A stretch of DNA of 64,000 bases. Source: Apiosordaria backusii (taxonomy: Eukaryota; Ascomycota; Sordariomycetes; Sordariales; Lasiosphaeriaceae). The number at the start of each line of letters is the position of its first letter. Within the stretch, counting starts at the first letter, position 1. Made by a program: the position numbers and the translations under genes. The DNA lies in the NCBI GenBank assembly GCA_030549205.1, contig JAUKTV010000003.1, forward strand, positions 2,666,001 through 2,730,000, written 5' to 3'. A model generated the notes under the pieces. That model saw only the letters and a list, made by a program, of their open reading frames with translations, was not told where the DNA came from and made no database searches. Positions 45,591-56,058 of the stretch are shown here, piece by piece.

Positions 45591-46679
45591 ATGCCTTCTT
45601 TCACTTCCAAGACTCTCCTCGCCGCTTTGGCCGGTGCCGTTGCCGTTAACGCTCACGGCCACGTCAAGAACGTTGTCGTCAACGGTGCCAGCTTCCAGGG
45701 CTATGATATCAACGTCTTCCCCTACACTCAGAACCCCCCCAAGGTTGCTGCCTGGACTGCCTCCAACACTGACAATGGCTTCGTCGGACCCGAGTCGTTT
45801 GCCTCGAGCGACATCATTTGCCACAAGAACTCCGCCAACGGTCAGGGCCGCATCGTTGTTGCTGCCGGCGACAGCATCTTTATGCAGTGGGATACCTGGC
45901 CCGAGTCTCACCACGGCCCCGTCATCGACTACCTTGCCTCGTGCGGTAACACTGGTTGTGACAAGATTGAGAAGACTGCTCTCGAGTTCTTCAAGATTGC
46001 TGAGGCTGGTCTGGTCAACGGTGCCCAAGCCCCTGGTCGCTGGGCCTCTGACGTGCTCATTGACAACAACAACAGTTGGATGGTCAAGATTCCCGCCAAC
46101 ATCCGCCCCGGACAGTATGTCCTCCGTCACGAGATCATCGCTCTTCACTCTGGCGGTGACCTCAACGGCGCCCAGAACTACCCTCAGTGCATCAACATTG
46201 AGGTCACTGGTTCCGGTACTGTCCTTCCTCAGGGTGTGAAGGGTACTTCCCTTTACACCCCCACCGATGCTGGTATCCGCTTCAACATCTACCGCTCTCT
46301 TGACGGCTATCCTATCCCTGGTCCCGCTCTCCCCGCCGGCTTTGCTCCCGTTGTCCAGGGCTCTTCCGCCATTGTTTCTTCCGCCACCGCCGTCACCGGC
46401 CCTGCCACCAACGCTCCCGCTCCTGTTGCCACCACCACCGCTGTCAACGTTGCCCCCAGCCCTACCACCATCGTCACTGCCGTCTCTACCACCGCTGCCG
46501 CCCCTGTCCAGACCTCTGCTGTTCAGACCTCTGCTGTTCAGACCTCTGCTGTTCAGACCTCTGCTGTTCAGACTGCTGTGCCTGTCCAGACCAGCACTCG
46601 TCCCATCAGCACCCGCCCCCAGCCTACCCGGTGCCCTGGCCTCGGCCGCCGCCACCTTCGCAAGGTGGCCCGCGCTTAA
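45591..46679 (+). CDS. AA9 lytic polysaccharide monooxygenase
   Basis: A secreted copper enzyme that oxidatively cleaves cellulose and other beta-1,4-glucans. Single exon, 362 residues, ATG at 45591. Residues 1-21 are a signal peptide ending VNA; cleavage exposes His22 as mature His1 (HGHVKNVVV), the copper-brace residue. The second His is in ESHHGPV (~107). The axial Tyr and conserved Gln appear in GAQNYPQCINIEV. After the catalytic domain (~240) comes a Pro/Ala/Thr/Val-rich linker with the VQTSA repeat coded by four exact 15-bp copies (46509-46568). There is no cellulose-binding module; the protein ends in a basic tail (GLGRRHLRKVARA). Pectinesterase follows 1.1 kb downstream on the same strand. 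Confidence 0.95.
   Translation: MPSFTSKTLLAALAGAVAVNAHGHVKNVVVNGASFQGYDINVFPYTQNPPKVAAWTASNTDNGFVGPESFASSDIICHKNSANGQGRIVVAAGDSIFMQWDTWPESHHGPVIDYLASCGNTGCDKIEKTALEFFKIAEAGLVNGAQAPGRWASDVLIDNNNSWMVKIPANIRPGQYVLRHEIIALHSGGDLNGAQNYPQCINIEVTGSGTVLPQGVKGTSLYTPTDAGIRFNIYRSLDGYPIPGPALPAGFAPVVQGSSAIVSSATAVTGPATNAPAPVATTTAVNVAPSPTTIVTAVSTTAAAPVQTSAVQTSAVQTSAVQTSAVQTAVPVQTSTRPISTRPQPTRCPGLGRRHLRKVARA
46509..46568 (+). repeat. Four exact 15-bp repeats in the AA9 linker
   Basis: CAGACCTCTGCTGTT is repeated four times with no change, encoding Gln-Thr-Ala/Ser-Val type pentapeptides. Exact DNA identity indicates recent slippage or expansion. Confidence 0.9.
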
Positions 46680-47819
46680 GCGGTCTGTCTCGTCTTTTTG
46701 AGAGAAGGAACCTCTTGATTTCGATTCTTGATGTGCCTACAAAGCAACCTTTTTAGCCTGGTGCACCCAAATTCATGGGCCTCAGTTGATGGCTGCCTCG
46801 CATTTTTGAGGAATCAAGAGACTGGGGAAAGCCCAAACAAAACTAGAAACTTTTATTCTCCTGTATATATATGGCTTTGCTTTTTTCTTTCTTTTTGTAC
46901 ACTATTTAGTTTCTTCCAGGGACTTTCACCTGGGGAAACAGCATATGTAGTGAACGACTGGTTCACATGGATGACCCTGGGTTAGACAAATATGACTTTT
47001 TGTCCAAAACATTGCTTTACTTTGATATCAGTGCCAGTGACATGCCCTCTATAGCCTTGTTGAGCTCCAACAACGAAGGGATGCTTTGTTCAGGTAGCTC
47101 GCATCGATACATCTATGAGAATTGTTTTCTTCAGCAGACGCCCAATCCAGGATGCCGGGAGCCGTCACCATAATTACCCGTAAATGAATCTGCATCCCAT
47201 CTGTGATTTTTAGCTACCGAGCCCCATACCAAGAGATCTCAAATACCAGGATAACGATTTAGACGTAGATGCGCACCAGTCGCCTCTCGGTTAAAAAAAG
47301 CACTTTCTACCTACACCACTACTCCGGGCCTAGGATGGCAACTGACAACAGCAAAGAGGGGTCAGCCCATGATTGTTGAGAGAGAAGAAACTATTTCTCA
47401 CTAGACAAAAACCTCTTCTCAAAATCAACTAAGGAGAGATCTAAGACAAAAGCACACACGGAGCTAAGTGGAACAGCCTTATGGTGCGACGTTGCCCGCT
47501 TTGAAGGGGGAAATGTAAATGTCCACCAATCACCTGTTTGGGATTTTCCCGATTTGGCAATCCTCCGAACTTATCGACCTCTTTTAACAACGTTCTGCGA
47601 TAATTCTCCAGCAGGGTTTCGCGGTAGTAGCATTTCAAGACCCATCCACTAGGTTCCCGAGCATCCTGAAATTTTCCGTTCTGTCAAGATAGATAGATAT
47701 CCCATGTGATCTACCGGCCGGTACCCCTATATACTGCCCCTTACCTCCCTCCGTTTATGTAAACCTCAACCCGGAATCCCATCTTCACATCCCACCAACT
47801 GCCCCTTCAGGTAGCCACA
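46680..47819. other. Intergenic between AA9 and pectinesterase genes
   Basis: AA9 3' UTR and pectinesterase promoter. A TATA-like element lies at 47728-47734. No gene was seen. Confidence 0.6.
47728..47734 (+). promoter_or_regulatory. TATA-like element of the pectinesterase gene
   Basis: TATATAC lies 86-92 bases upstream of the ATG, a reasonable distance for a regulated secreted-enzyme gene. Confidence 0.5.
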
Positions 47820-48944
47820 ATGCATCTCCTCCTCCCCTTTCTAGGGCTCCTCCCCACCGCCCTCGCCCAATCCCGCACCACCCCCCCATCCTCCTCCTGC
47901 ATCCGCGTCTCCAAAACCCCCTCAGCCCACTCCGCCCAGCACTCCACCCTCTCCTCCGCCATCTCCTCCCTCTCCCTCACCTCCACCTCCCCCGTCTGCA
48001 TTTTTCTCTACCCCGGAACCTACCCCGAACAAGTCCTCATCCCCGCCACCCTCAAAGCTCCGCTCTCCATCTACGGCTCGACTACCAACGCCGCCACGTA
48101 CAAATCCAACAGCGTCACTATTGTTCAGGGGAAATCGCAAGCAAATACCGGGGCGTCAAACGATGAGACCGGCACTCTGAGAGTCAAAGCCAACGGGGTG
48201 AAGGTGTACAATTTGAATATTGTTAATTCGTACGGCAAAGGGTCGCAGGCAGTGGCGTTGAGTGCGTACGCAGACAGTGGGTACTATGGGTGCAGTCTTC
48301 AGGGTTATCAAGACACTGTTTTGGCCAACCAGGGAAAGCAATACTACTCTGGATGTGAGATCGTCGGGGTAACCGACTTCATCTTTGGGCAGGAATCACC
48401 CGCTTGGTTTGAGAAGTGCGATATCCGGGTGCTGGCGTCGAGTGTGGGATACATCACTGGTAAGTCCAACAGTCCAGTCCAGTCCAGTCCAGTCCAGTCC
48501 AGTCCAGTCCAGTCCAGTCCAGTCCAGTCCAGTCCAGTCCAGTCCAAAAAAAATATTGACAAAGTGATTCCAGCATCGGGACGATCATCCTCCACTTCCC
48601 CCAATTACTACGTCTTCAACAACTGCAACGTCGCCGCCAAGTCGGGAGAGAGCGTAGCAAACGGGGCGTACTACCTGGGGAGGCCGTGGAGGGAGTACGC
48701 GAGGGTGGTGTTTCAAAACACGGCGATGAGCTCGGTGGTTAATGGAGCTGGGTGGAGGGTTTGGAATACCGGGGATGAGAGGATATCTAATGTTTATTTT
48801 GGGGAGTATGCCAATTCTGGGGCTGGGGCGCAGGGCACGAGGGCGAGTTTTAGCAGGAAGTTGGGTGGGCCGGTGGGGATTGAGACGGTGCTTGGGGGGG
48901 ATTATAAGAGTCAGGGGTGGTTTGATGGGAATTATGGCAAATAA
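47820..48944 (+). CDS. Pectin methylesterase (CE8), secreted
   Basis: It removes methyl groups from pectin, opening it to pectinases and lyases. Exons are 47820-48459 and 48574-48944, giving 336 residues. Splicing joins ...GYIT to ASGRSSSTSPNYYVFNNC, the usual family order. Residues 1-~17 are a signal peptide. Catalytic motifs are GYQDTVLANQ (Asp, oxyanion Gln), VTDFIFGQ (second Asp) and YLGRPWREYARVVF (Arg/Trp). The intron (48460-48573, donor GTAAGT, acceptor CCAG) carries 15 perfect AGTCC units. In this sequence the whole intron is also free of in-frame stops, so an unspliced mRNA would read through. The first ~240 coding bases are extremely C-rich. Confidence 0.93.
   Translation: MHLLLPFLGLLPTALAQSRTTPPSSSCIRVSKTPSAHSAQHSTLSSAISSLSLTSTSPVCIFLYPGTYPEQVLIPATLKAPLSIYGSTTNAATYKSNSVTIVQGKSQANTGASNDETGTLRVKANGVKVYNLNIVNSYGKGSQAVALSAYADSGYYGCSLQGYQDTVLANQGKQYYSGCEIVGVTDFIFGQESPAWFEKCDIRVLASSVGYITGKSNSPVQSSPVQSSPVQSSPVQSSPVQSKKNIDKVIPASGRSSSTSPNYYVFNNCNVAAKSGESVANGAYYLGRPWREYARVVFQNTAMSSVVNGAGWRVWNTGDERISNVYFGEYANSGAGAQGTRASFSRKLGGPVGIETVLGGDYKSQGWFDGNYGK
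48471..48545 (+). repeat. (AGTCC)15 microsatellite inside the pectinesterase intron
   Basis: Fifteen perfect, uninterrupted copies of the pentanucleotide lie between the donor (48460) and a short A-rich tract before the acceptor. The repeat starts 11 bases after the donor. Confidence 0.97.
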
Positions 48945-50765
48945 ATCATGACAGCTGAGGTATGGGTTGGGATTGAAGTAGGAGTGAGATAATATCATGT
49001 CAGATTCGAGAATGAAAGAATGAAAGGACGGGTCGGTGAGACTGCAACGTTAGCCAACTTCACAATAAAGCTTTCAATCATCAATCAGACAATATGAAGC
49101 AATGCCAATGAACTGTTCCTCTCCACATGGCTCAACCTGTTTGGCCAACATCCCGTCAATGAAGTTGAACTGGGCAAAGAGCCAAAAATCAAAACAGAAT
49201 GACAAGAAAGTGTGCCCCCAAAAAGAATCGATCCCTCAACCTAGGGCATTCCAGCCTCAGGCATCATTGGGTAGGGGGGTGGGTTTCCGAGAGATCGGAG
49301 CAACCTGACCGCAGGTTCAAAGGAATCCACGCTCTGTCGCCGTTGACCGATGCGCCATACAGCCTGGCCACTCCTTTACTCTCAGATATTTGGGTCGGCG
49401 GAAACCTGAGCTATAAAGGGGCGGAGGGTGCTCGTGAGGTGAGGAGGGCAGGTGGATGCACTTGACGATGAGTGGCAAGGGTTGACTAGCAGTTTGCTCT
49501 TTCCCACTTCAAGACTTGAACATTGCTATTACCATTCCTATTGATAATTATCATCATTTACTGCCACAGTCGAGATTGATGTCCATCCCTTCCATCTTTA
49601 TTTCTTCAACCACAACCACAACCACAACCAAGTAGGTGTATTCTATCCCTAGACACTCAACACAAGCCAACATCCTTATTTGGGGGATGGATATTTTTAA
49701 TTTCGCACATCTAAACTCTCGGCACAGGTTGTTTCTGGCGGACTCTCACTCGAGAACCCAACAACTAAAGAGCCCTTCTCCACATACACTAACCCCAAGA
49801 CGAGACATCATCAAGCATTATGGTACTTCCATGTTTCACAAAAGCTTGCTCACCATTCAGCCCATCTTCACCAAGAACAGATCCTAATACAATAGCCTTT
49901 CCAAACATTTGAAACCCCGGTTGACTCACCATGAGAAGTAGAATCCGGCGCACTAACCGCTTCCCACTTCCCAGCTAGAGAAGATTTGCCTCAAAATGAG
50001 ATGTCTGTACACAACTGTCTCAACAATATCGAAACAGCTTTGGTGATGTCATCGAGCCGAGCACTCCCGTTTACGGTATTAAACCATGAGACTAGGATCC
50101 GAAAAACCAACAGATCACCTCTTCCCCTTCCCACATGATCAGCAGTGTTCACGCCCCACACTTCACCTCCAGAACGATAAAACGGCAAAACGATGGGGTG
50201 TTTGTTCTTAGATAAGTGTCCTGGTCAAGCTCATATAAGACTGGTTCTTTGACTTACAACAATACGAAATCGACATCTCTCCTCCTTCACGAACGACCGA
50301 GACTTTTACCACGATTATCCAGGCCAGAATGATCACAAAAGAACAAATGCTGGGGAAAAGCTTGTCCCAGATACCGAGACAGTGGATTGTCTCCACCTGC
50401 TTGGGCCAAGAGAAAGCTAGCAGGGGCTAGCAGGGGAATATCCTGATTCCTCACCCCTTCCTGAGCGGCCCAGATCAGCAAAGAACGCGCTGCCGAACAA
50501 CACTATCGAAATGGGAATGCGAAATTGGAAAAGCAAAATTCCCATCTGCAGCTGAAGTCAGGATTTGCCATGGGCCGGATTCCGTCAGATGCGTTGGCCT
50601 CAGGTGATCGGCGGCGGCAAAGATAACAATGATGAAAAGCAGCGCGCAACCCCGTTCCTTTGTTTGTTGATGACTTCCTGGGTTTCCCTCTTTACGATCT
50701 TGGAGATTTTGGGTTAGGGTTGTCACTCGCTCTATCCTGATCCTCATCCCCAGCCGCCATCTATC
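48945..50765. other. Intergenic
   Basis: No gene is supported. A (CCACAA) simple repeat lies near 49609-49630. The ~250 bases before 50766 serve as promoter of the WSC gene. A tRNA-like fragment near 49190-49360 was examined and rejected. Confidence 0.5.
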
Positions 50766-53269
50766 ATGGCGTCCACTCTCGTCAACTTGGGCCTCGCTGC
50801 CGTTTTCTCTTCTCTGGTCCAAGCCGTCCCGACGAAGCCATGCACCCGAGGCCCTCCATTCGATCACCAGGGCTGCTTTGTGAGCAACGTGAACGGCCAG
50901 AAGATCCTCTCTGCCGCCAGCTATGCCGACGATGACATGACGGTGGGAGCTTGTGCGACCTTCTGCGCTGGAAAGAACTCTAAGTACTTTGGAATCGAAT
51001 ACGGCCGCGAATGCTACTGCGGCGACTCTCTTCCGGCTGCGCCCGCCGTGGCCGCTTCCGAATGTTCTTTCTCGTGTCCTGGTGGTGGTATTCAAACATG
51101 CGGCGCGGGAGACCGTATGGACCTCTATAGGAACAACCGCTACGTGGCCCCAACACCTGCCACCCTCGATGTTCCCTACCTTGGTTGTTTCGTCGACAGT
51201 GGAGAGAGGGTTCTCCCGCATAACCTTCTCGGCGCCGACGACATGACCGCTGAGAAGTGTGCCGCACACTGCTCGGGCTTCTCGTACTTTGGCGTCGAAT
51301 TTGGACGGGAATGCTTCTGTGGAGATGTCGCGCCGACGCATCAAGCCCCTGAATCTGAGTGCTCCTTCCCCTGCGCCGGAAACCCCTCACAGGTCTGTGG
51401 TGCTGGGGAACGTATCAATGTTTGGGGCCCATCCCCTTCATCATCCTCTACGACCTCGTCGACAATTCCCTCGGCAACACCCGTCGCACCAGGTAACGTT
51501 GGTCCTTACGAATACAAAGGCTGCTACACAGATCGTGGCGACAACCATTCCCTGACGGGCAGAGTGGAATACCTTCCGGACATGACACATGAGAAGTGCG
51601 CTGCGTTTTGCGACAGATACAGCTACCCCTTTTTCGGCGTCGAGTACGGCTCTCAATGCTTCTGCGGTATTCGGATCGAGGACATTGCCGAGCTTCGCCC
51701 AATCGAGGAGTGCGCAATGACGTGCGGTGGTGATCACTCTCAGAAGTGCGGCGATGCTGACCGCCTGAGTGTCTTTGGAAAGCCCGAGGGCAGCAGTAAC
51801 CCAGTCAACCCGCCAACCGCCGGTCTTTACAGCTATAAGTCATGCTGGACTGATAAGGTAGACCAGAGGTCACTGACTGAATCAGACTACCGGAGCCCCG
51901 ATATGACGGTTGAGAGCTGCGCGGCCTTCTGTGGCGAGCAAAGTTACGAGTACTTTGGTGTTGAGTATGCCGACGAATGCTACTGTGGCAATGACCTTGG
52001 CGGTTCCGCTGCTCCTGAAGGGGATTGTACGCAGCTGTGCGCGGGTAATCCGACCCAGTGGTGCGGAGGGCCAGATCGCCTCAACATCTACACTTTGCAC
52101 CCTGCGCCTTCGACGTCGTCGTCCTCGGCGCCGTCCTCGACGGAAGCACCATCAACCACAGAAACTTCAATGGTCGAGGAGTCCACCACATCATCTTCCA
52201 TCGTCGAAGAGTTTACCACATCTTCTATCGCCGAAGAGTCCACCACAACGACCTCGGATCTGATCACCTCCTCAACCCCTGAATCCTCCACCGTTGAGGA
52301 GTATACCACAACCACTGTCGAGGAGTCTACCACAACCGCCGAACCCGAGCCAACTACCACCACCTCCACTGAACCCGAGCCAACTACCACCACCTCCACC
52401 GAACCCGAGCCAACCACCACCACCACCACCACCGAACCCGAGCCAACTCCAACCTCAACTACCTTCTCCTCCTCCACCCTCCCCCCAACCACAACCACCT
52501 CAACCCCCTACTGCGACCCAACCCCCACCTGGGCCCCCGAAAAATGCTGGGCATTCATCCCCACCGCCTGCGTCTCCCTCAACCGCACCCCCACAATCGC
52601 CTACCCAGCAGTAACCATGACCGCCTCCGCCTGCCGCTCCGCCCTCTCCGTCGACGGCGCCCTCGCCACCGCCGTCTCGGGCTGCTTCGCCTCCATCGGC
52701 CGCCCCCAATTCGCCCCCCAATCCGCCTACAGCTGCATCTCCTCGGCACCAATCTACTGCACCTCCACCACCGCCTCCTGCGATCCCTTCGCAACCCCTA
52801 GCCCCGTCATCGCCAACGGCGGCTTCGAATCCGGCTCCGCGATCGGCCCCTGGGTTCCCTCCATCACCTCAACCCCCGGGAACGTCGTCATCGACGTCAG
52901 CAACGAGCGCCCCTACTCCGGCAGCAACTCTTTCAAAGTTGTCTTCAACAATAATGACGGGGGTATCGTCCGCCTCACGCAAAGCAGCGTAAAGCTCGAG
53001 CCTGGGCAAACATACGAAATGTCGTATAGGTGGTTTTCGACCAACAATGTTGCCTACGCCGGGACGAGCATGCAAGTTAGTTTTCCCGGCAGGTCGCTTT
53101 ACATTAGCGTCAACTCGGACACTCGGGCTGGGGGCAGTGGTATAGGGAAACGCTCACGTTCCAGGCGCCGACGTCGTTTGCGAATGTGATCTTGTCGTGG
53201 AGCGCGAATAGGGGCCCGTCGGCGGTGACGGCGTATTTGGATGAGGTGGCTATTGTGAAGATATCATAA
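50766..53269 (+). CDS. Secreted four-WSC-domain protein with apparent frameshift near its end
   Basis: Residues 1-~20 are a signal peptide. Four WSC domains follow (~30-125, 135-220, 245-335, 355-440), each with six to eight Cys and the pattern YFGVEYGxxCFCG. WSC domains bind cell-wall or other polysaccharides. A Ser/Thr linker with EPEPTTTT repeats (~450-575) leads to a Cys-containing region and a final ~150-residue beta-rich domain resembling carbohydrate-binding modules (NGGFESGSAIGPWVPS start). The open frame from 50766 stops at 53189 in an odd Arg-rich tail. Another frame continues with domain-like sequence (QWYRETLTFQAPTSF, TAYLDEVAIVKIS) to a TAA at 53267. A single missing base in the GGGGG run at 53130-53134 would explain it. 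It has no transmembrane helix, unlike WSC stress sensors. Confidence 0.85.
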
Positions 53270-53606
53270 AACAAAAAAGGGGGGAAAGGTATCTGGTGTT
53301 AGATTTCGTTTTTCTTGTCATGTGTACGATTCATGGCTCAAAGTAAATAATATTTTTGTATATATCGTTTCTACTGTTTGATGTTATCAGCAAGGGAAGG
53401 AGGATAGAGTGGGAAAAAAGACTGTACATACTATATATATCATTGTATATTCCAAATTGTTTGTGCAGAAACATCGAGTAAATATACCCCCATGCAATCT
53501 AGATGAATATATCCACCCAAATACTTCGCTGATGAGAGTGAAAAAAAACTGAAAAGTCGTAAATGTCGTCATATATATACCCCGATAGATAGCCTTCATC
53601 CGCATG
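53270..53606. other. Short convergent intergenic region
   Basis: The WSC gene and the P450 gene converge here. AT-rich 3' UTR-like sequence with TATATAT tracts; no gene. Confidence 0.6.
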
Positions 53607-55339
53607 TTACAATGATTCAGCAGCCTTCCTCCTCTTCACCTCTATCGTGGCCTTGATCGGGGGAATAACAGTCGCCCCCGCCCAGTCTGGCACCGGCCTC
53701 TTCTCTATATGCTTAATGTCGTAATTATTCAGCAAGTACGCCAAAATCATCTTCAACTCGTGCGCCACAAAGAACCTCCCCGGACTATTATTCTCAGTGT
53801 TAGCATCAACCCCATCCGTGCCGTATCAGAAAAACAACTCACCAAGCATGCCTCCCATGGCTAAAAGTCAAATGCTCCGGGCTCGTCGTCACCATCCCCA
53901 ACCTCTTAATCTTCATCGCCTCCTCCGGATTCTTCGGGTCAAGCTGCTCCCTAATCTTCAAAAACCGAAACGCGTCGTATTTCCCCGGCTCGGGAAACGT
54001 CTCCGGGTCGTGATGCACCCCCGCCAGATCCAGCATGAGAAACGACCCCTCAGGCGCATGCCACCCTTCTGTTGGGTTCGTCACCCCCTCCGGGGCAATG
54101 ACCTTTCTATGGGTCAACCCCCTGGCAAAGTAGCTGAAGCGCATGCTCTCCTTGATGGCGCTGTCGGTGGCGTGGAGGCTTGCGAGCCCGTCTTTTGTCC
54201 AGGTGCCTTTTTCTTCTTTGAAGACTTCGGAGGTCTCTTTGCGGATGGCATCGATGTAACCCAGGGACGGGTCTGACGACGCGAGATCAAGGAGGATGTT
54301 TTGGGCGGTGAGCACGGTTGTGTGAATAGCCGCGAACTCTACGGGTAAGAGGCGCTTGGAGAGCATGACCGGGTCGAGTTCATCTGCTGCGCCTTCGGCT
54401 TTGGCTTGTCGGATGAGCCAGGTGAGCATGTCTTCTGGGACCTGTAGGTCGGGACTAGATTCTTTGCGCTCCAAGTCGCGGAGGCGCTGCTCTATGATGG
54501 GTTTGCCGATCTCGTAGGTCTTGCGCCACGCGCGGCGGTTTGTGATGGTGACGAGAGGACCGATGAAGGGGTGGAAGACTTTTGGAAAAAGACCCATGAT
54601 CAAGCCATTGCGAACGACAGCGTCGGCGAAGGCCACTTGGTTTTTGAGGAACTCTTCATTGTGGCAGAGAGGCTCGCCGACGAGCATCCGGTTTGTAACT
54701 CGGGAGATGATTCCAATCAGGGAGTCCCAGATATTCAGCGTCTTCCAGTTTTCCGTGTCTGTCCCAAAGACGTCGTCGATAGCGGCGTGAACTTCTTCTT
54801 GGATACCTGGTAGCAAGGAGACGATATTACGGGCAAGGTGTTTGTGTATTGTGCGGATCGGGAACTGGTCATCTACTCCAAATTGGTAATCGTTGAATAG
54901 AGAGTCGCGGTGGGCTTCCTTCGTTGAGAGGACTCGGTCTGGCTGTTCGAGCATCCATGCTGTTTGGGACCGAGGAACCACAATCTCTAAAGGTCGGCTT
55001 GGAGACGAGGGGGCTACGAAGGCACGACCTTGCTTGTTGTACTACCACATGTCTATGTTAGCTGGGGAAAAGTGTTGAGTTAGGGATAAGGATGGGGCGG
55101 GATACCTTCTCATAGCCGTCAGCAATCCAATCATTGTAGCGCGAAACATATAGCACCCAGTTCTTAACGGATGCAATGATACCGCGACCAGATCCCACGC
55201 GAGGGAGAGACTCGGGACATCGGGGCAGCCTTGCGATGTCGACGATGAACGAGACCACGACAAATAGGACCCAGAGCAGAGCCAGGCGCCCCGGAGTCAG
55301 CAGTGACTCGAGGAACTGGGAGCTGAGACCAACGGCCAT
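53607..55339 (-). CDS. Cytochrome P450 monooxygenase
   Basis: Minus-strand exons are 55339-55106, 55041-53843 and 53784-53607, giving 536 residues. A hydrophobic anchor (LALLWVLFVVVSFIVDI, ~25-41) indicates an ER-bound microsomal enzyme. The I-helix shows AAIHTTVLTAQN, the K-helix ESMRFSYFAR (ExxR), and the PERF region is FPEPGKYDAFRFL. The heme loop is FSHGRHACPGRFF; the Cys codon is split TG|T by the last intron (donor GTGAGT, acceptor TAG). The AAIHTT element recalls fungal P450s related to ent-kaurene oxidase, though substrate cannot be deduced. No terpene synthase, polyketide or peptide synthase gene is in the window, so a metabolite cluster is not supported. Confidence 0.95.
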
Positions 55340-56058
55340 AGCTTGAGAGTTGATCAAGCGACGCGAGGCCCAGCGAGGTTTCTCGGGATGGATGGAGGGA
55401 CAAGGAAATCAGTGATTGGGTTAAGAGGCGGCAGTTGTCCAAGCCTCGGGAGTTTGGATGAAATGTCGCATGGTGATGGACGGGCGGGCGGCTCCTTGAT
55501 GGGCAATGCAGTCCTTGTGTTGTCAGCGCAACATTGCTTAACAAAGCCGGTTGTGAAACAGGTCTGAGCCGCCAGTGATAGACCAGGGTGAAGATGACAT
55601 GCGAGACAGGGATCCTGGACCGTTGGCTGCCTGATTAGGAATAGCGGAGTGCTCGGGTCAAGAGTGTATCTGCTGCAATCGCTCGATGCCGAGTCCTAAT
55701 ATTTAATGACGTGCGTCATGATCATGTGGTGGGATACCCTGATGTACAGTACACTAGACACTCCCTGGCTGTAGTAGGGAATCGTGACAATCTAAACAGA
55801 TCTCGCTATTCACTGCTTTACGGATGCCAAGTTGAAGATGGGAACTTTTGAAGCCAAAGACACAAGCTCAACGCGGGGGCGGGGCATCGACAAGGGAACC
55901 GTTTTTAGCGTCGATAGCTCTTGTGGGGCCGCATCTCGACGCCATGCATTATCCTTCCTTGTCTACGCTGTATCACCATAGACTACCAAGGACATCATTG
56001 CAGTTTGTAGTTGAGGAGAACTGCATTATGTTTCTTAGTTCAACAATCATCACCAGCC
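55340..56058. other. Divergent promoter region of P450 and nuclease genes
   Basis: No gene is supported. An uncommon GATCATG/CATGATC rich spot lies near 55709-55724. Short frames only. Confidence 0.55.

Noticed and set aside
45555..46655. 366-codon antisense frame over the AA9 gene
   Set aside because: Gly/Ser/Val/Asp-rich shadow of biased codon use; it includes the repeat and has no family signature.
48471..48545. Pentanucleotide array as CRISPR-like or coding repeat
   Set aside because: No spacers exist, and splice signals on both sides plus family alignment put it in an intron.
49190..49365. Degenerate tRNA-like pieces on the minus strand (TATGGCGCATCGGTCAACGG and AGGTTGAGGGATCGATTC)
   Set aside because: Box A-like and box B-like parts are over 100 nt apart, and no full cloverleaf forms. 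A tRNAscan or covariance search would settle it.
53607..55339. Secondary metabolite cluster around the P450 and velvet regulator
   Set aside because: No polyketide, peptide or terpene synthase, transporter or pathway regulator lies nearby.
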